Below are positions 26,325-35,445 of a stretch of DNA of 47,315 nucleotides, in pieces. The stretch spans positions 1 through 47,315 of the forward strand of contig CAMZLW010000019.1 in assembly GCA_947311785.1 (NCBI GenBank), given 5' to 3'. A program made the translations under genes and the position numbers. The notes under the pieces are model-generated. The model had not been told where the DNA came from. It made no database searches and saw only the letters and a program-made list of their open reading frames with translations. Position 1 is the stretch's first letter, and each line of letters begins with the position of its first letter. This DNA is from an uncultured Ignavibacteriales bacterium (GTDB taxonomy: Bacteria > Bacteroidota > Ignavibacteria > Ignavibacteriales > Melioribacteraceae).

Positions 26325-28790
26325 CTACGCTATAAAGTCGTATTTATTATAGCCTAAATTTTTGTGTGAAAATTTTTCATCAAATCCCTCAATGTTCATC
26401 TTTGCTACACGGTTGTTTTTTCTTTTTTGCTTAAAGTATCTTTGATTTCTTTCTTCAGAATTAGAGAGCGAAACATTAAGTGCATTAAATTGAACTCCAT
26501 TGTGGTTTAGGCTTGTCTTCAATCCTTCCAAACTATTTTGGATTATTTGTTGAGTCACTTCGTTTTCAACTTTTATTGATGCAGTAACAACCTTATTTAC
26601 TACTTCAAGTTTTATTGCAATCTTTCCAAGATTTTCTGGATTAAGATTGAACTCAACTAATTTTTTTTCACCTTTCTGAATTAGATTAGAAACTTCCTTT
26701 TTTATATCTTTTATATCTACATTTTTACGAATAACTTTTTCGGTTGTATCAAATAAGTTGTTCCTAAGTTGATGTTCAACAACAGAAGTTTTTGGTGTTG
26801 AAATTTCACTTACTTTTATTTCATGGTTGTTACCACTTGTTTCAGAAGTCGATTTTTTAGATGGTAACCCTTCCTTTTTATTTGGAACTTCTACATAATT
26901 TTGATTTTCTTTCACAACAGATTTATCGGATGAATTTTCGAATGCAATTTTTGAAGCTGCAATATTTTTATCACTCAAGCTTTGCTCGTTATTAGAGCTA
27001 CTATTATTTTCAGAACTTGATTCACCCTTTGCATCATTGCTTGGAATAATATTAGCGTTCTGAAATACTTTTTGAATAACACCCTTCTTATATCTGTGGT
27101 TGCCAGCACTAAATTCAAATTTTCCTACTTCGGTGCTAACAGGAACTAGTTTCAAATTTGCAAGTTCAGCAGTTTCTTTGTTTGTATAAATAGATTTTTT
27201 TAAAACGTTATATTCTTTTTTTTCAATTTTAAGATCTCTATCTAAGGGAAGACTCTCTACGGTTCGCTCATTTTTTAAAGTAAAAAGATATTCGGTTTTT
27301 TGATTTTCCACCTTAACGTTTGCAGAATTGGAATTAGTTAAAACGCTTTTAATCCCAGATTTGATTTTTTTAATAACTTTGGATTTTGTTGTAATGTTTT
27401 TGTTTTTAACTGTTCCAATTTCACTTTTAGTTGTTGCAACTTTTATTAAATCATTATTAGTAGAACTTTCAAATTTTTCTAACTTACTCATAAGTGATTT
27501 AAATTCTGGGTGCTTCGGATTTTTAACAACTTCAGATGTTACAATTTTTTTTAATTCATTTAAATCAATTTTCTCAATTTCAAAATCACTTATTACCTTA
27601 CTCTCTGTTGGAGTTAAGTTTAATATTTTTGAAATTAATTTTGTATTTAAGCTTTCCTCTTTTGCAATTGTTTTAATTGGAAGTTTTTCAACAACCGTAT
27701 TTGTTTCTGAATTTGTTTGCGTTAAGTATTTTTCAAACTTGCTAAGAATAGATTTTAATTTTGGGTCGTTTCCTATCTTAGCGAGGCTTTCTTCAATTTT
27801 CCCTTTTAACTCATTGGTGTTTATAACTCCAATGTTTAATTTCTTAATCGCCATTTGCTCTTTCTGATTAAGATTAAGTTTTGCAACCACACTATTTAAT
27901 GGGATAAAAGAGTTACTAGCTTCAATTTCAGTTGATTTTTGTTTATCACTATCAACTGCTTTATTAATAACTTTTACAAATTGAGCAACAATTACATTTT
28001 TAAGTTCTTCACTTTCCGAAGCACTTAAGTCAAATTCTTTTTCAATTGTGCTAATTAAACTTCCAAGAATATTCTTTTGCGGTTGAAATGTTTCGTTATT
28101 CAAAGAGACTAGATTAGAAAAACTTGCTTCAATTTTTGAAATTATTGCTTCAACTTTTTCTTTGCTCATCATAGGGTTATCTGAATTGAATGAACTCCTT
28201 AGAGTTGTTGAAATATCGGCAACAATTTGTTTGAAATCAATTTCTGAGAACTGAATTTCTTTGTTTTGTGAGTTACTTAGATTTATACTTTTGGGAGCAG
28301 ACTTTTGAGTGCTTAAGTTTTTATCATATTTCTGTATTTCAACAAAAACCGTTTTCCCATCATTATCCAATGGTATCGATACTGTATTTCCAGCATTTAG
28401 AGTTTCAACAAGTTGGGCTACATGCTCTGGAACTACAGATAAACCAGTAGCTTTGTTCTCTTCTTCCTTCACAGCAACATTCTTTTCAGCGACTTTTGTG
28501 CCGAGAACATTAGATAAAAAAAGAGATAAACTTTCACTATTTCCAAGATAGTTATTTTTTGTATCTACATTCTTTTTGGACGTAGGATTACCACTTCCCT
28601 TTAAATTATTAAAGAGAGATTGGTTCTTCGCATCAAGTTTTACATCTGTCTCTGAAAACGAAATGTTTTCTTTCGATATATTAATAATATCTGCGAAAAG
28701 ATAATTACTATTAGTAAACTTACCTTCTTTAGTGCCTTCGGCATTATTGCCAGCACTAGCATTTGATATAAACAACGGATTAAAAAACAT
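26325..28790 (-). CDS. fliK: Flagellar hook-length control protein FliK
   Basis: This secreted ruler sets hook length and triggers the export-specificity switch. The C-terminal Flg_hook domain is visible at about residues 690-785: K-L-V-E-F-N-L-N-P-E-N-L-G-K-I near 693-707, then a helix ending in V-T-Q-Q-I-I-Q-N-S-L-E-G-L-K. The N-terminal 680 residues are low-complexity, rich in Lys, Ser, Asn and Glu, with little predicted globular structure. At 821 residues it is about twice the usual 400. That agrees with the enlarged FlgE, and a long ruler would measure a long hook. The start overlaps the stop of the preceding motE/ylxF-like gene by one base. Confidence 0.9.
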   Translation of the reverse strand: MFFNPLFISNASAGNNAEGTKEGKFTNSNYLFADIINISKENISFSETDVKLDAKNQSLFNNLKGSGNPTSKKNVDTKNNYLGNSESLSLFLSNVLGTKVAEKNVAVKEEENKATGLSVVPEHVAQLVETLNAGNTVSIPLDNDGKTVFVEIQKYDKNLSTQKSAPKSINLSNSQNKEIQFSEIDFKQIVADISTTLRSSFNSDNPMMSKEKVEAIISKIEASFSNLVSLNNETFQPQKNILGSLISTIEKEFDLSASESEELKNVIVAQFVKVINKAVDSDKQKSTEIEASNSFIPLNSVVAKLNLNQKEQMAIKKLNIGVINTNELKGKIEESLAKIGNDPKLKSILSKFEKYLTQTNSETNTVVEKLPIKTIAKEESLNTKLISKILNLTPTESKVISDFEIEKIDLNELKKIVTSEVVKNPKHPEFKSLMSKLEKFESSTNNDLIKVATTKSEIGTVKNKNITTKSKVIKKIKSGIKSVLTNSNSANVKVENQKTEYLFTLKNERTVESLPLDRDLKIEKKEYNVLKKSIYTNKETAELANLKLVPVSTEVGKFEFSAGNHRYKKGVIQKVFQNANIIPSNDAKGESSSENNSSSNNEQSLSDKNIAASKIAFENSSDKSVVKENQNYVEVPNKKEGLPSKKSTSETSGNNHEIKVSEISTPKTSVVEHQLRNNLFDTTEKVIRKNVDIKDIKKEVSNLIQKGEKKLVEFNLNPENLGKIAIKLEVVNKVVTASIKVENEVTQQIIQNSLEGLKTSLNHNGVQFNALNVSLSNSEERNQRYFKQKRKNNRVAKMNIEGFDEKFSHKNLGYNKYDFIA

Positions 28791-29365
28791 TAGGGTACTC
28801 GCGTTATTCTATTTGCTGTTTCTGGATTTAATTCTGCAAGTATTTCAGCGGCTTTCTTCTTTTTCATACTATACAGAATATCCTTAGCAATATTATCGGA
28901 ATATTTTAAAATTATTTTAGCCGCTTTTTGAGTTTCCATAGATTCGTACAATTTGGATGTGGTTTTTATCCATGCTTGATACTCTTTTTGGCTGTCATTT
29001 TTCTTTGTGTTTTTAGCATTTGTGGCTTCAAGCGTTGATGTTTCACGTGTTAATTTTGATATTATTTTTTGAAGCACAGCAATGCTATCTTCTAATTGTA
29101 CAACTTTGTTGTTTGTATTAATTATTGCCAAAGAATCAAAACCAACTACTTTTAATGAATCAAAAATGTGTTTTTCTACTTCTGGACGAAGTGTGGCTTT
29201 TAGTTCTTCTATTTGGGCTTCGGTTTTAATTTCAATAGCGTGCTGAGTTGGAGTAAAATCGAAATCGAAAATATTATTATACTGTAAATTCATAAAAGCT
29301 ATTAATGCAGTAACCATTACAAATGCTACAATAAATACTATAACTGCGGCTATTTTATCAATCAT
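28790..29365 (-). CDS. MotE/YlxF-like single-pass membrane protein
   Basis: This 191-residue protein has one N-terminal membrane helix (about residues 7-27), a coiled-coil-prone stretch (about 45-115) and a C-terminal helical domain resembling the MgtE_N/FliG-like fold (A-A-K-I-I-L-K-Y, then K-A-A-E-I-L-A-E-L-N-P near 172-182). This architecture and the place between fliJ and fliK match Bacillus YlxF and the Campylobacter/Sinorhizobium MotE-like chaperones, which assist stator or basal-body assembly. It begins one base from fliJ. The role is by analogy. Confidence 0.8.
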   Translation of the reverse strand: MIDKIAAVIVFIVAFVMVTALIAFMNLQYNNIFDFDFTPTQHAIEIKTEAQIEELKATLRPEVEKHIFDSLKVVGFDSLAIINTNNKVVQLEDSIAVLQKIISKLTRETSTLEATNAKNTKKNDSQKEYQAWIKTTSKLYESMETQKAAKIILKYSDNIAKDILYSMKKKKAAEILAELNPETANRITRVP

Positions 29366-29366
29366 C

Positions 29367-29798
29367 TTAATTCCTGCTCATTTTTTGTGTTGCTAACTCG
29401 TCCAATGTTCTTAGTTCCTCTTTTTTTTCTTCACGCATATGTGTAACTAATTTAGATTCTTTTAATTTGTGAAAAATTTTACTCTCTTTTGTCTTTTCAA
29501 TTAACTCGTTTTGTCTCATTTTTAGAAGAAGCTTTAACCGTGATATCTCTCCTTCTACAAACTCTATCTTTTTGCTTAAGAAGAAGATGTGACTCTCAAT
29601 AAATTGTAACTCAGAAATTTTCATAACTGTTTTTTTTGAATTTTGCTTGCACTCTGTCAACTCAGTAATCAATTCATTTCTATGTGCAATTTTCTCTTCA
29701 ATTTCTTTTCCAACCTTAGCAACCTCTTTCATAGCTTGTTTCTTAAAGTTATCTTTTATTTTAAGAATTGAATCAAATTTATATTTAAATTTTTGCAT
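29367..29798 (-). CDS. fliJ: Flagellar export protein FliJ
   Basis: This is a small, almost wholly coiled-coil cytosolic protein (143 residues, rich in Lys and Glu) of the FliJ family. FliJ acts as the gamma-like stalk of the FliI ATPase ring and escorts export chaperones. The N-terminal pattern F-K-Y-K-F-D-S-I-L-K-I-K is typical of FliJ. It lies 3 bp after fliI and before the motE/ylxF-like gene, its usual place. The sequence alone is weakly diagnostic, and the call depends on position plus coiled-coil character. Confidence 0.88.
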   Translation of the reverse strand: MQKFKYKFDSILKIKDNFKKQAMKEVAKVGKEIEEKIAHRNELITELTECKQNSKKTVMKISELQFIESHIFFLSKKIEFVEGEISRLKLLLKMRQNELIEKTKESKIFHKLKESKLVTHMREEKKEELRTLDELATQKMSRN

Positions 29799-29801
29799 CT
29801 A

Positions 29802-31139
29802 TTACTCCAGCACCAATGGTTCTTCAATCATTTCATTTAATTTGTTAAGCGTTTCGCTATACATCGATTTCTCTTTCATTCCTTGTTTTAGAAAAAGACG
29901 CAAGTTGGATATGTTTTGAAGTGCATGGTCAATTTGCGGATTGCTTCCTTTAACATATGCCCCAATGTTAATAAGGTCTTCGGCTTCATTATAAGTTGAA
30001 AGAATTTCGTTAAAAAGTATAGCTCGTTCTCTGTGGTTATTTGTAACAATATCTGGCATCACTCTGCTTACGCTCTGAAGTGGGTCAATTGCGGGGTATT
30101 GCCCTTTATGAGCCAACTTACGCGATAGCACAATATGTCCGTCCAATATTGACCTTACAGCATCTGCAATTGGTTCGTTCATATCATCTCCATCAACAAG
30201 AACAGTGTAAAACCCAGTAATAGAGCCTGTGTTTGTTGTTCCAGCACGTTCTAATAATTTTGGCAGCAATGCAAACACCGATGGAGTATAACCTTTAGTT
30301 GTTGGTGGCTCGCCAACTGTTAATCCTATTTCGCGTTGAGCCATTGCAAAACGTGTTACCGAATCCATCATTAAAAGAACATCTTTACCTTTATCTCTAA
30401 AATACTCGGCAATTGTTGTTCCAATAAAAGCACCCTTTGTTCTGATGAGTGCAGATTTATCACTGGTAGCAACAATTACCACCGATCGTTTAAGACCCTC
30501 CTCCCCTAAGTCTTTTTCGATAAATTCTCTTACCTCTCTGCCACGCTCGCCAAGTAGTGTAATTACATTTACATCAGCATCAGTGTTACGTGCCATCATT
30601 CCCAATAGGACGCTTTTGCCAACGCCACTGCCAGCAAAAATACCGGCTCTTTGCCCTTTGCCAATTGTAAGAAGACCATCTATTGCTCTTACTCCTGTTT
30701 GAAGAGGAGCAGAAATTCTATCTCGCTCAAGTGGATTTGGAGGTTCACGGTAAATAGACATTCTTTCGGATAAATTTAATGGACCTTTACCATCAATTGG
30801 ATTTCCTAATCCATCTAAAACTCTACCCAATAATTCTTCGCCCACTGGAATTGAAAAGCTTTTGCCAGTTGCCACAATTTCACAAGCTGGCGAAATTGCA
30901 TGAACTTCGCCAAGTGCAATAGATAAAACCTTTCCGTCTTTGAAACCTACAACTTCGCAACCACAGACTTCGTTACCATCCCTATCAACCACTTTGCACT
31001 CTTCACCAATTGCAACATTGGGTCCAAACGAAACAATAACTAAACCAACAACATCCGTAACTTTTCCATTTACCTTTATTGTTTCGGCATTTTCAATTTT
31101 ATTGGAAAGCGTGGTTATATAATCTTCTACAAATTTCAT
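29802..31139 (-). CDS. fliI: Flagellum-specific ATPase FliI
   Basis: This is the F1-beta-like ATPase of the flagellar type III export apparatus. The Walker A motif is G-S-G-V-G-K-S at 170-176. V-L-L-M-M-D-S-V-T-R-F near 255-265 holds the Walker B Asp, and G-E-P-P-T-T-K-G-Y follows. At 445 residues it is full length. Its ATG overlaps the fliH stop (TAATG), so translation is coupled with the regulator that binds it. Confidence 0.97.
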   Translation of the reverse strand: MKFVEDYITTLSNKIENAETIKVNGKVTDVVGLVIVSFGPNVAIGEECKVVDRDGNEVCGCEVVGFKDGKVLSIALGEVHAISPACEIVATGKSFSIPVGEELLGRVLDGLGNPIDGKGPLNLSERMSIYREPPNPLERDRISAPLQTGVRAIDGLLTIGKGQRAGIFAGSGVGKSVLLGMMARNTDADVNVITLLGERGREVREFIEKDLGEEGLKRSVVIVATSDKSALIRTKGAFIGTTIAEYFRDKGKDVLLMMDSVTRFAMAQREIGLTVGEPPTTKGYTPSVFALLPKLLERAGTTNTGSITGFYTVLVDGDDMNEPIADAVRSILDGHIVLSRKLAHKGQYPAIDPLQSVSRVMPDIVTNNHRERAILFNEILSTYNEAEDLINIGAYVKGSNPQIDHALQNISNLRLFLKQGMKEKSMYSETLNKLNEMIEEPLVLE

Positions 31140-31762
31140 TAGTCTTCTAGTTGTGGTTCTTCTTGGTTCAAAATATTTTTAAGTTCGTTTAATCTAGATG
31201 AGATGCGTGCATCAACGTTACCTATTTCCGATTCTACAAAGCATCCACCAATATCAATTCTACTATCGGCTTCAAATTTTAGGTTTGAGTATGAATTGTT
31301 ATCTAAAAAATTCTCTTCTGTTTCTTTTATTAGCTCTAAGTCGTTTGGGTTTAGCCTAAAAACAATATTGTTTGCACCAATAATTTTACTTAACGATTCT
31401 TTTATTGTTTCTGAAATTATTGGCGATTCGGTAACAGAACTGTTAATTATTTTGCTAGCAATTAAAAATGATGAGTCGATAACAATTTTATCGTAACTCT
31501 CTCTATACATAGCCATTTGTTCTTCAATCGATTTCATCATAGCATCATATTCTAAAAATTTTTGATGTAAGCTCTGCGTATAATTAGCTTGAAGTTCTTT
31601 TATTGCTTCTTCGCGACCAGCATTAAAAATTTGTTCTTGTTTTTCTTCTTCTAACCTTTGAATGTATTCATCTTCCGATTCGCTTTCAAAACCACTACCG
31701 TTATCGCTAATCTTTATTCTTAAATTTCCGTTCCTTTTTCCTAATTTGATAACGCTAGACAT
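31139..31762 (-). CDS. fliH: Flagellar assembly protein FliH
   Basis: FliH binds FliI and holds it at the export gate. The protein (207 residues from the chosen start) has the FliH plan: a variable N-terminus, a long central helix with E/Q/K-rich repeats (about 45-100), and a C-terminal FliH/V-ATPase E-subunit-like domain with V-I-D-S-S-F-L-I-A-S-K-I near 115 and a terminal D-x-R-I-D-I-G-G-C. I chose the ATG inside the end of fliG because GAGGAAG lies just before it. An upstream start 18 codons earlier would run deep into fliG. The fliG stop and fliH start overlap as ATGTCTAG. Confidence 0.92.
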   Translation of the reverse strand: MSSVIKLGKRNGNLRIKISDNGSGFESESEDEYIQRLEEEKQEQIFNAGREEAIKELQANYTQSLHQKFLEYDAMMKSIEEQMAMYRESYDKIVIDSSFLIASKIINSSVTESPIISETIKESLSKIIGANNIVFRLNPNDLELIKETEENFLDNNSYSNLKFEADSRIDIGGCFVESEIGNVDARISSRLNELKNILNQEEPQLED

Positions 31763-32804
31763 AAACTTCCTCGCTACCACCTTGTATGTTAAGTGAAATA
31801 TCTCCAGATTCTTCAAGTTGTTTTACAACATCTATTATGCGAGCTTGTGCGGCTTCCACTTCTTTTAATTTTACCATTCCCATATATTGTAGTTCTTCCT
31901 TCAATAATTCTGTTGCACGTTCCGACATGTTCGAAAATATTTTGTTTGCCAATTCTTCATCGGATGTTTTTAGTGCAAGTGTTAAATCTTTTCTGTCAAT
32001 TTCTCGTAATATTTTTTGAATGTCTTTGTCTTGTAGATTTATTAAGTCTTCAAATAAGAACATTAGGCGTTTAATTTCTGCAGCAACTTCGGGATCTTTA
32101 TCCATTAGCTCATCCATAATTTCTTTGCTTAAAGAAACTTTGGTTCTGTTTAATATTGTTGCTAAACTTTTTGTTCCACCAATTTTGCCAATGGTTTGGC
32201 TCATTGTTAAGCCAGCCATATCGTCAACAACTTTTTCAATTTTACGAAGTGTGTGCGGTGAAACTTTACCCAAAGTTGCAATTCTTAAAGCAACATCTGC
32301 ACGTAAATCTAAGGGTAGCTCTTGAATTGCATTAGCTGTTTGGTCTGGACTTAAATGTGTTAATATAAGTGCTATTGTTTGAGGATGCTCTTTTGTTAAG
32401 AAGTTTACCAACTGTGTAGAATCTGCTTTTTTAAGAATATCAAATCCTTTTAAGGTTGTAATGTTTCTAACTCGGTCAATAATTTCAACAGCTCTATTCA
32501 TTCCGAATGATTTTTCCAGAATAGCTTTAGCGTAGTCAATTCCACCTTCAAGAACATATTCACGAGCTTTTACCATATTGTAAAATTCGTGCATCACGCC
32601 ATCTAATGTTTGGCTGGATGTGTTTTTAACTTGCGAAATTTCTGCAGAAATTGCTTCTATATCTTCAGGATCTAAGTTTTTAAATAATTCAGCAGATGAT
32701 TCCACATCTAATGCAATCATTAAATATGCGGCTTTTTGTAAACCACTTAGTTTTGCAAATTCGTTATTAACTGGTAGTTGTTCAGTTGTTTCGTTAGGCT
32801 TCAT
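31755..32804 (-). CDS. fliG: Flagellar motor switch protein FliG
   Basis: FliG is the rotor component that contacts the stator and the MS ring. At 349 residues it has the family's three helical domains: N-terminal A-A-Y-L-M-I-A-L near 25-32, the E-H-P-Q-T-I-A-L-I-L middle motif near 134-143, and the C-terminal charged helix with L-R-E-I-D-R-K-D-L-T-L-A-L-K-T near 265-279 carrying the torque residues. It overlaps the end of fliF by 11 bp and the start of fliH by 8 bp. Confidence 0.97.
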   Translation of the reverse strand: MKPNETTEQLPVNNEFAKLSGLQKAAYLMIALDVESSAELFKNLDPEDIEAISAEISQVKNTSSQTLDGVMHEFYNMVKAREYVLEGGIDYAKAILEKSFGMNRAVEIIDRVRNITTLKGFDILKKADSTQLVNFLTKEHPQTIALILTHLSPDQTANAIQELPLDLRADVALRIATLGKVSPHTLRKIEKVVDDMAGLTMSQTIGKIGGTKSLATILNRTKVSLSKEIMDELMDKDPEVAAEIKRLMFLFEDLINLQDKDIQKILREIDRKDLTLALKTSDEELANKIFSNMSERATELLKEELQYMGMVKLKEVEAAQARIIDVVKQLEESGDISLNIQGGSEEVYV

Positions 32805-34380
32805 CTTCTTTTAACCATGAGTTTATTAGTTTAGCAGCATCTACTGGGTTTTTTTGCACATAGTTTGCAATTTTTTCAGTTTGGTTTTTCTTCATCAGTG
32901 CTTCGTCCGAAATTTCATCTTCCAAATCGCCCAAAGGGAATAGTTTCCTTTTTTCGGGGGATGGTAACGAAGTTGAACCAAAATCGTCTAATGCAGGTGC
33001 CATACCGCCAGCCATAGCCAACCCACCTGGATTTACAGTTCCAATCATAATTTTTTCTGTTTTTAGTCGTTTCATTAATTTTAGTAATAGAATTAGAGAA
33101 GCAATTATTGCCGAAACAATAAGTATTAAATTTATTAGCTTATCCATATTATCAAAAGGGGTTTGCGGTGCCGAATTAGGTTCATCAAAATTTGTATTAG
33201 CCGACCCATTATCGAAATGTATATTAACAATAGAAAATTGGTCGCCTCTAACTTCATCAATTCCTACAGCATTTCTAACAATTTGCTCTAATTTTTGAAG
33301 TTGCTCATCCGAGCGAGGTTGGTGAACTGTTTCTACCTTTTCTCCATTTTTAACTTGTTTAGTTTCATCGTTTATAACTGTTGCAACAGTAAGCCGTTTT
33401 ATATTACCTGTTCCTTCAACAACTCGTTCTATTGTTTTACTAATTTCGTAATTAATTGTAGAGTTTTGGCTTACTTGTGCGGAGGTATCGGAGTAAGTTG
33501 CACCAATATTTTCTGTTTTAATTGTTTGCTCGCTAACTGCCACTTGTCTTTCTGGGTCAAAATCTTCAATTGTTTTTTCAACTTGGTCAAAATTAAGCTC
33601 TGCATTTATTTGAACAATTGCGTTGCCATATCCCAAAATATTATCTAAAACTTTTTGTGTTTTTTTAACTAAATAGCTCTCTATCTGTTGCTTAATTTCG
33701 TATTGCTTACTGGTAGAAACACCAAACTCATTTTCGTCCGATTGTTGCGAAAGCAATCTGCCATTTGTATCTAACAATGTTATGTTATTTTTGTTTAAAC
33801 CGTCCACACTACTTGCCACTAAATTTACAATTGCATTCACATTTTCTTTAGATATTGAACCACGAGAAAGTTTTAATACTACAGATGCTGTAGCATCATT
33901 TTGCTCGTTTTTAAATATCGATTTTTCTGGTTTTACAATATGAATACGAGCTGATTCAATTCCTTCTTGTTGTGCAATGGTGCGGGATAGCTCTCCTTCT
34001 AAGGCTCGTTTATAGTTAAGCTTTTGCATAAACTGAGACATCCCCATAGTGCTTTTATCAAAAATTTCGTAACCAATTATTCCAGAGTTAGGAATTCCTT
34101 TACTTGCTAGCTCTAATCTCGTTTCGTAAACTACTTCGGAAGATACTTTTATTGTGCTTCCACCATCTTCAATTTTGTATGGAATTTTTTTAGAGTTCAA
34201 ATGCTCTAAAACTTTTGCTGCATCTTCTTGGGCAAGATTAGTGTAAACGGTAGAGTAGTTGGGTTCATTTAAAAATGATACTAAAACACCAAGCAGAATT
34301 ACAGTTACAAGTCCTATTCCACCAATCATCATTTTTTGTTGTGGAGCTAATTTATTAAATATTCCAAAAATATCATTCAT
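32794..34380 (-). CDS. fliF: Flagellar MS-ring protein FliF
   Basis: FliF forms the MS ring in the inner membrane. Two membrane helices flank a large periplasmic part: the first about residues 18-38 and the second about 426-446. The N-terminal YscJ/FliF domain shows N-Y-S-T-V-Y-T-N-L near 57-65. The C-terminal tail after the second helix ends in K-L-I-N-S-W-L-K-E-D, the FliG-binding segment. At 528 residues it is typical. It comes before fliG with an 11-bp overlap. Confidence 0.97.
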   Translation of the reverse strand: MNDIFGIFNKLAPQQKMMIGGIGLVTVILLGVLVSFLNEPNYSTVYTNLAQEDAAKVLEHLNSKKIPYKIEDGGSTIKVSSEVVYETRLELASKGIPNSGIIGYEIFDKSTMGMSQFMQKLNYKRALEGELSRTIAQQEGIESARIHIVKPEKSIFKNEQNDATASVVLKLSRGSISKENVNAIVNLVASSVDGLNKNNITLLDTNGRLLSQQSDENEFGVSTSKQYEIKQQIESYLVKKTQKVLDNILGYGNAIVQINAELNFDQVEKTIEDFDPERQVAVSEQTIKTENIGATYSDTSAQVSQNSTINYEISKTIERVVEGTGNIKRLTVATVINDETKQVKNGEKVETVHQPRSDEQLQKLEQIVRNAVGIDEVRGDQFSIVNIHFDNGSANTNFDEPNSAPQTPFDNMDKLINLILIVSAIIASLILLLKLMKRLKTEKIMIGTVNPGGLAMAGGMAPALDDFGSTSLPSPEKRKLFPLGDLEDEISDEALMKKNQTEKIANYVQKNPVDAAKLINSWLKEDEA

Positions 34381-34397
34381 CAGTTAAAATCCTGTAA

Positions 34398-34688
34398 TCA
34401 AATTTGAATTCGTGTAAGTTCTTTATACATATCTAAAGATTTGTTTCTAATTTCCATTAATAGCTGTAAAGAGGTTTTTGCTTTTTCACCAGCAATCATT
34501 ACTTCGTGAAGTTGAACATCTCCCCCTTTTATATATTGTTCCGTTAAATTTTTTGATTCCGATTGAGCATTTATCACATTATTTACAACACCTTTAAAAA
34601 CATCTTCAAATTGTTTTCCGTTAGTTTTTTCTGCAATTTTGGTTTTAGGAATTGCATTTGCAATTGATTGTATTGAGCCTATTTCCAT
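34398..34688 (-). CDS. fliE: Flagellar hook-basal body complex protein FliE
   Basis: FliE is a small rod component that joins the MS ring to the rod. The 96-residue product has the family helix F-E-D-V-F-K near 27-32 and the C-terminal motif E-V-M-I-A-G-E-K-A-K-T-S-L-Q-L-L-M-E-I-R-N near 62-82. It is one base from the preceding unnamed small gene and 17 bp before fliF, a normal position. Confidence 0.95.
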   Translation of the reverse strand: MEIGSIQSIANAIPKTKIAEKTNGKQFEDVFKGVVNNVINAQSESKNLTEQYIKGGDVQLHEVMIAGEKAKTSLQLLMEIRNKSLDMYKELTRIQI

Positions 34689-34689
34689 T

Positions 34690-34947
34690 TTATCCTCTCC
34701 TATCCAAAAGTGAGCCTACGGTAACGCCAGACATTTTGCCATTTTTTTGATAGAAATGATATTCCATAATTTCCGATTTTTGTTGCGGATACATTTTGGC
34801 AAACATTTCTTTCTCTTTTACTGAAATTGGTTGCAATAAAGTTTTTGTTGCCGCCGTTTTTTGAATATTTTCTTTTCGTGCAACATTAGCAACGCTTCGT
34901 GTTTGTTGTGTAAAATAATTACCAATAGAGTTAGTGTTTATTCTCAT
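34690..34947 (-). CDS. Unnamed 85-residue protein between flgC and fliE
   Basis: This is a small, basic, soluble protein with no signal peptide or membrane helix. The N-terminal half is polar. The C-terminal half has an acidic/helical stretch (V-K-E-K-E-M-F-A-K-M-Y-P near 43-54), then Y-H-F-Y-Q-K-N-G-K-M-S-G-V-T and a terminal L-L-D-R-R-G. This dense aromatic/Gly ending looks conserved and functional. It fits exactly between flgC and fliE (gaps of 0 and 1 bp), so it must be co-translated with rod genes. I know no named family. A rod-assembly or chaperone role is a guess from position. Confidence 0.75.
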   Translation of the reverse strand: MRINTNSIGNYFTQQTRSVANVARKENIQKTAATKTLLQPISVKEKEMFAKMYPQQKSEIMEYHFYQKNGKMSGVTVGSLLDRRG

Positions 34948-35445
34948 TTATATCTCCAATGAATCTTTTGCCATTTGTTTTGAAGTATCAAGTGCTGTTA
35001 AGTTTGCTTCGTAGCTTCGCGAAGCAGCAATCATTTCAACCATTTCCTGAATTACATTTACATTAGACATTTCTACATAACCTTTTTCATCAGCATCCGG
35101 ATGTTCGGGCATAAAGATTAATTCTCCAACCGATTCGTCCTCGTGAACCTCAAAATCTAAACTAGCAGTATTTCCTTTTAAAGTTGCATTTGCTTGAGAT
35201 GTAAATGGAATGTGATCTGGATTGGTAGTTTGCATTTTTAATGTTCCATCTTGTCTAATTCCAGCATTTAAACCTTTTTGATTTTGCGAAATGGTGATAA
35301 ACTTTCGTCTAAAAGGTTCTCCGTTTTCAGTTCTTGTAGTTTCCGAGTTTGCAATATTTTCGGCAATTAAATTCATACGAGTTCTTTGAACACTTAAGCC
35401 ACGAGCACTTATTTTAAATCCAGGATTACTTCCACTAATTTCCAT
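34948..35445 (-). CDS. flgC: Flagellar basal-body rod protein FlgC
   Basis: This is a proximal rod subunit. The N-terminus has the rod consensus around G-L-S-V-Q-R-T-R-M-N-L-I-A-E-N-I-A-N near 16-33, and the C-terminus has Y-V-E-M-S-N-V-N-V-I-Q-E-M-V-E-M-I-A-A-S-R-S near 124-145. At 165 residues it is slightly long for FlgC. Its ATG overlaps the flgB stop (TAATG), and a GGAGG-like ribosome site lies within the flgB end. Confidence 0.96.
   Translation of the reverse strand: MEISGSNPGFKISARGLSVQRTRMNLIAENIANSETTRTENGEPFRRKFITISQNQKGLNAGIRQDGTLKMQTTNPDHIPFTSQANATLKGNTASLDFEVHEDESVGELIFMPEHPDADEKGYVEMSNVNVIQEMVEMIAASRSYEANLTALDTSKQMAKDSLEI

Noticed and set aside
27328-27867. 179-codon hydrophobic open frame on the + strand inside fliK
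   Set aside because: It is the reverse image of a Lys/Glu/Asn-rich coding sequence, which always reads as Phe/Leu/Ser-rich on the other strand. No start context.
31139-31816. Longer FliH start, 18 codons upstream
   Set aside because: It would overlap fliG by 62 bp and lacks a ribosome site, whereas the inner ATG has GAGGAAG and the common stop/start overlap.
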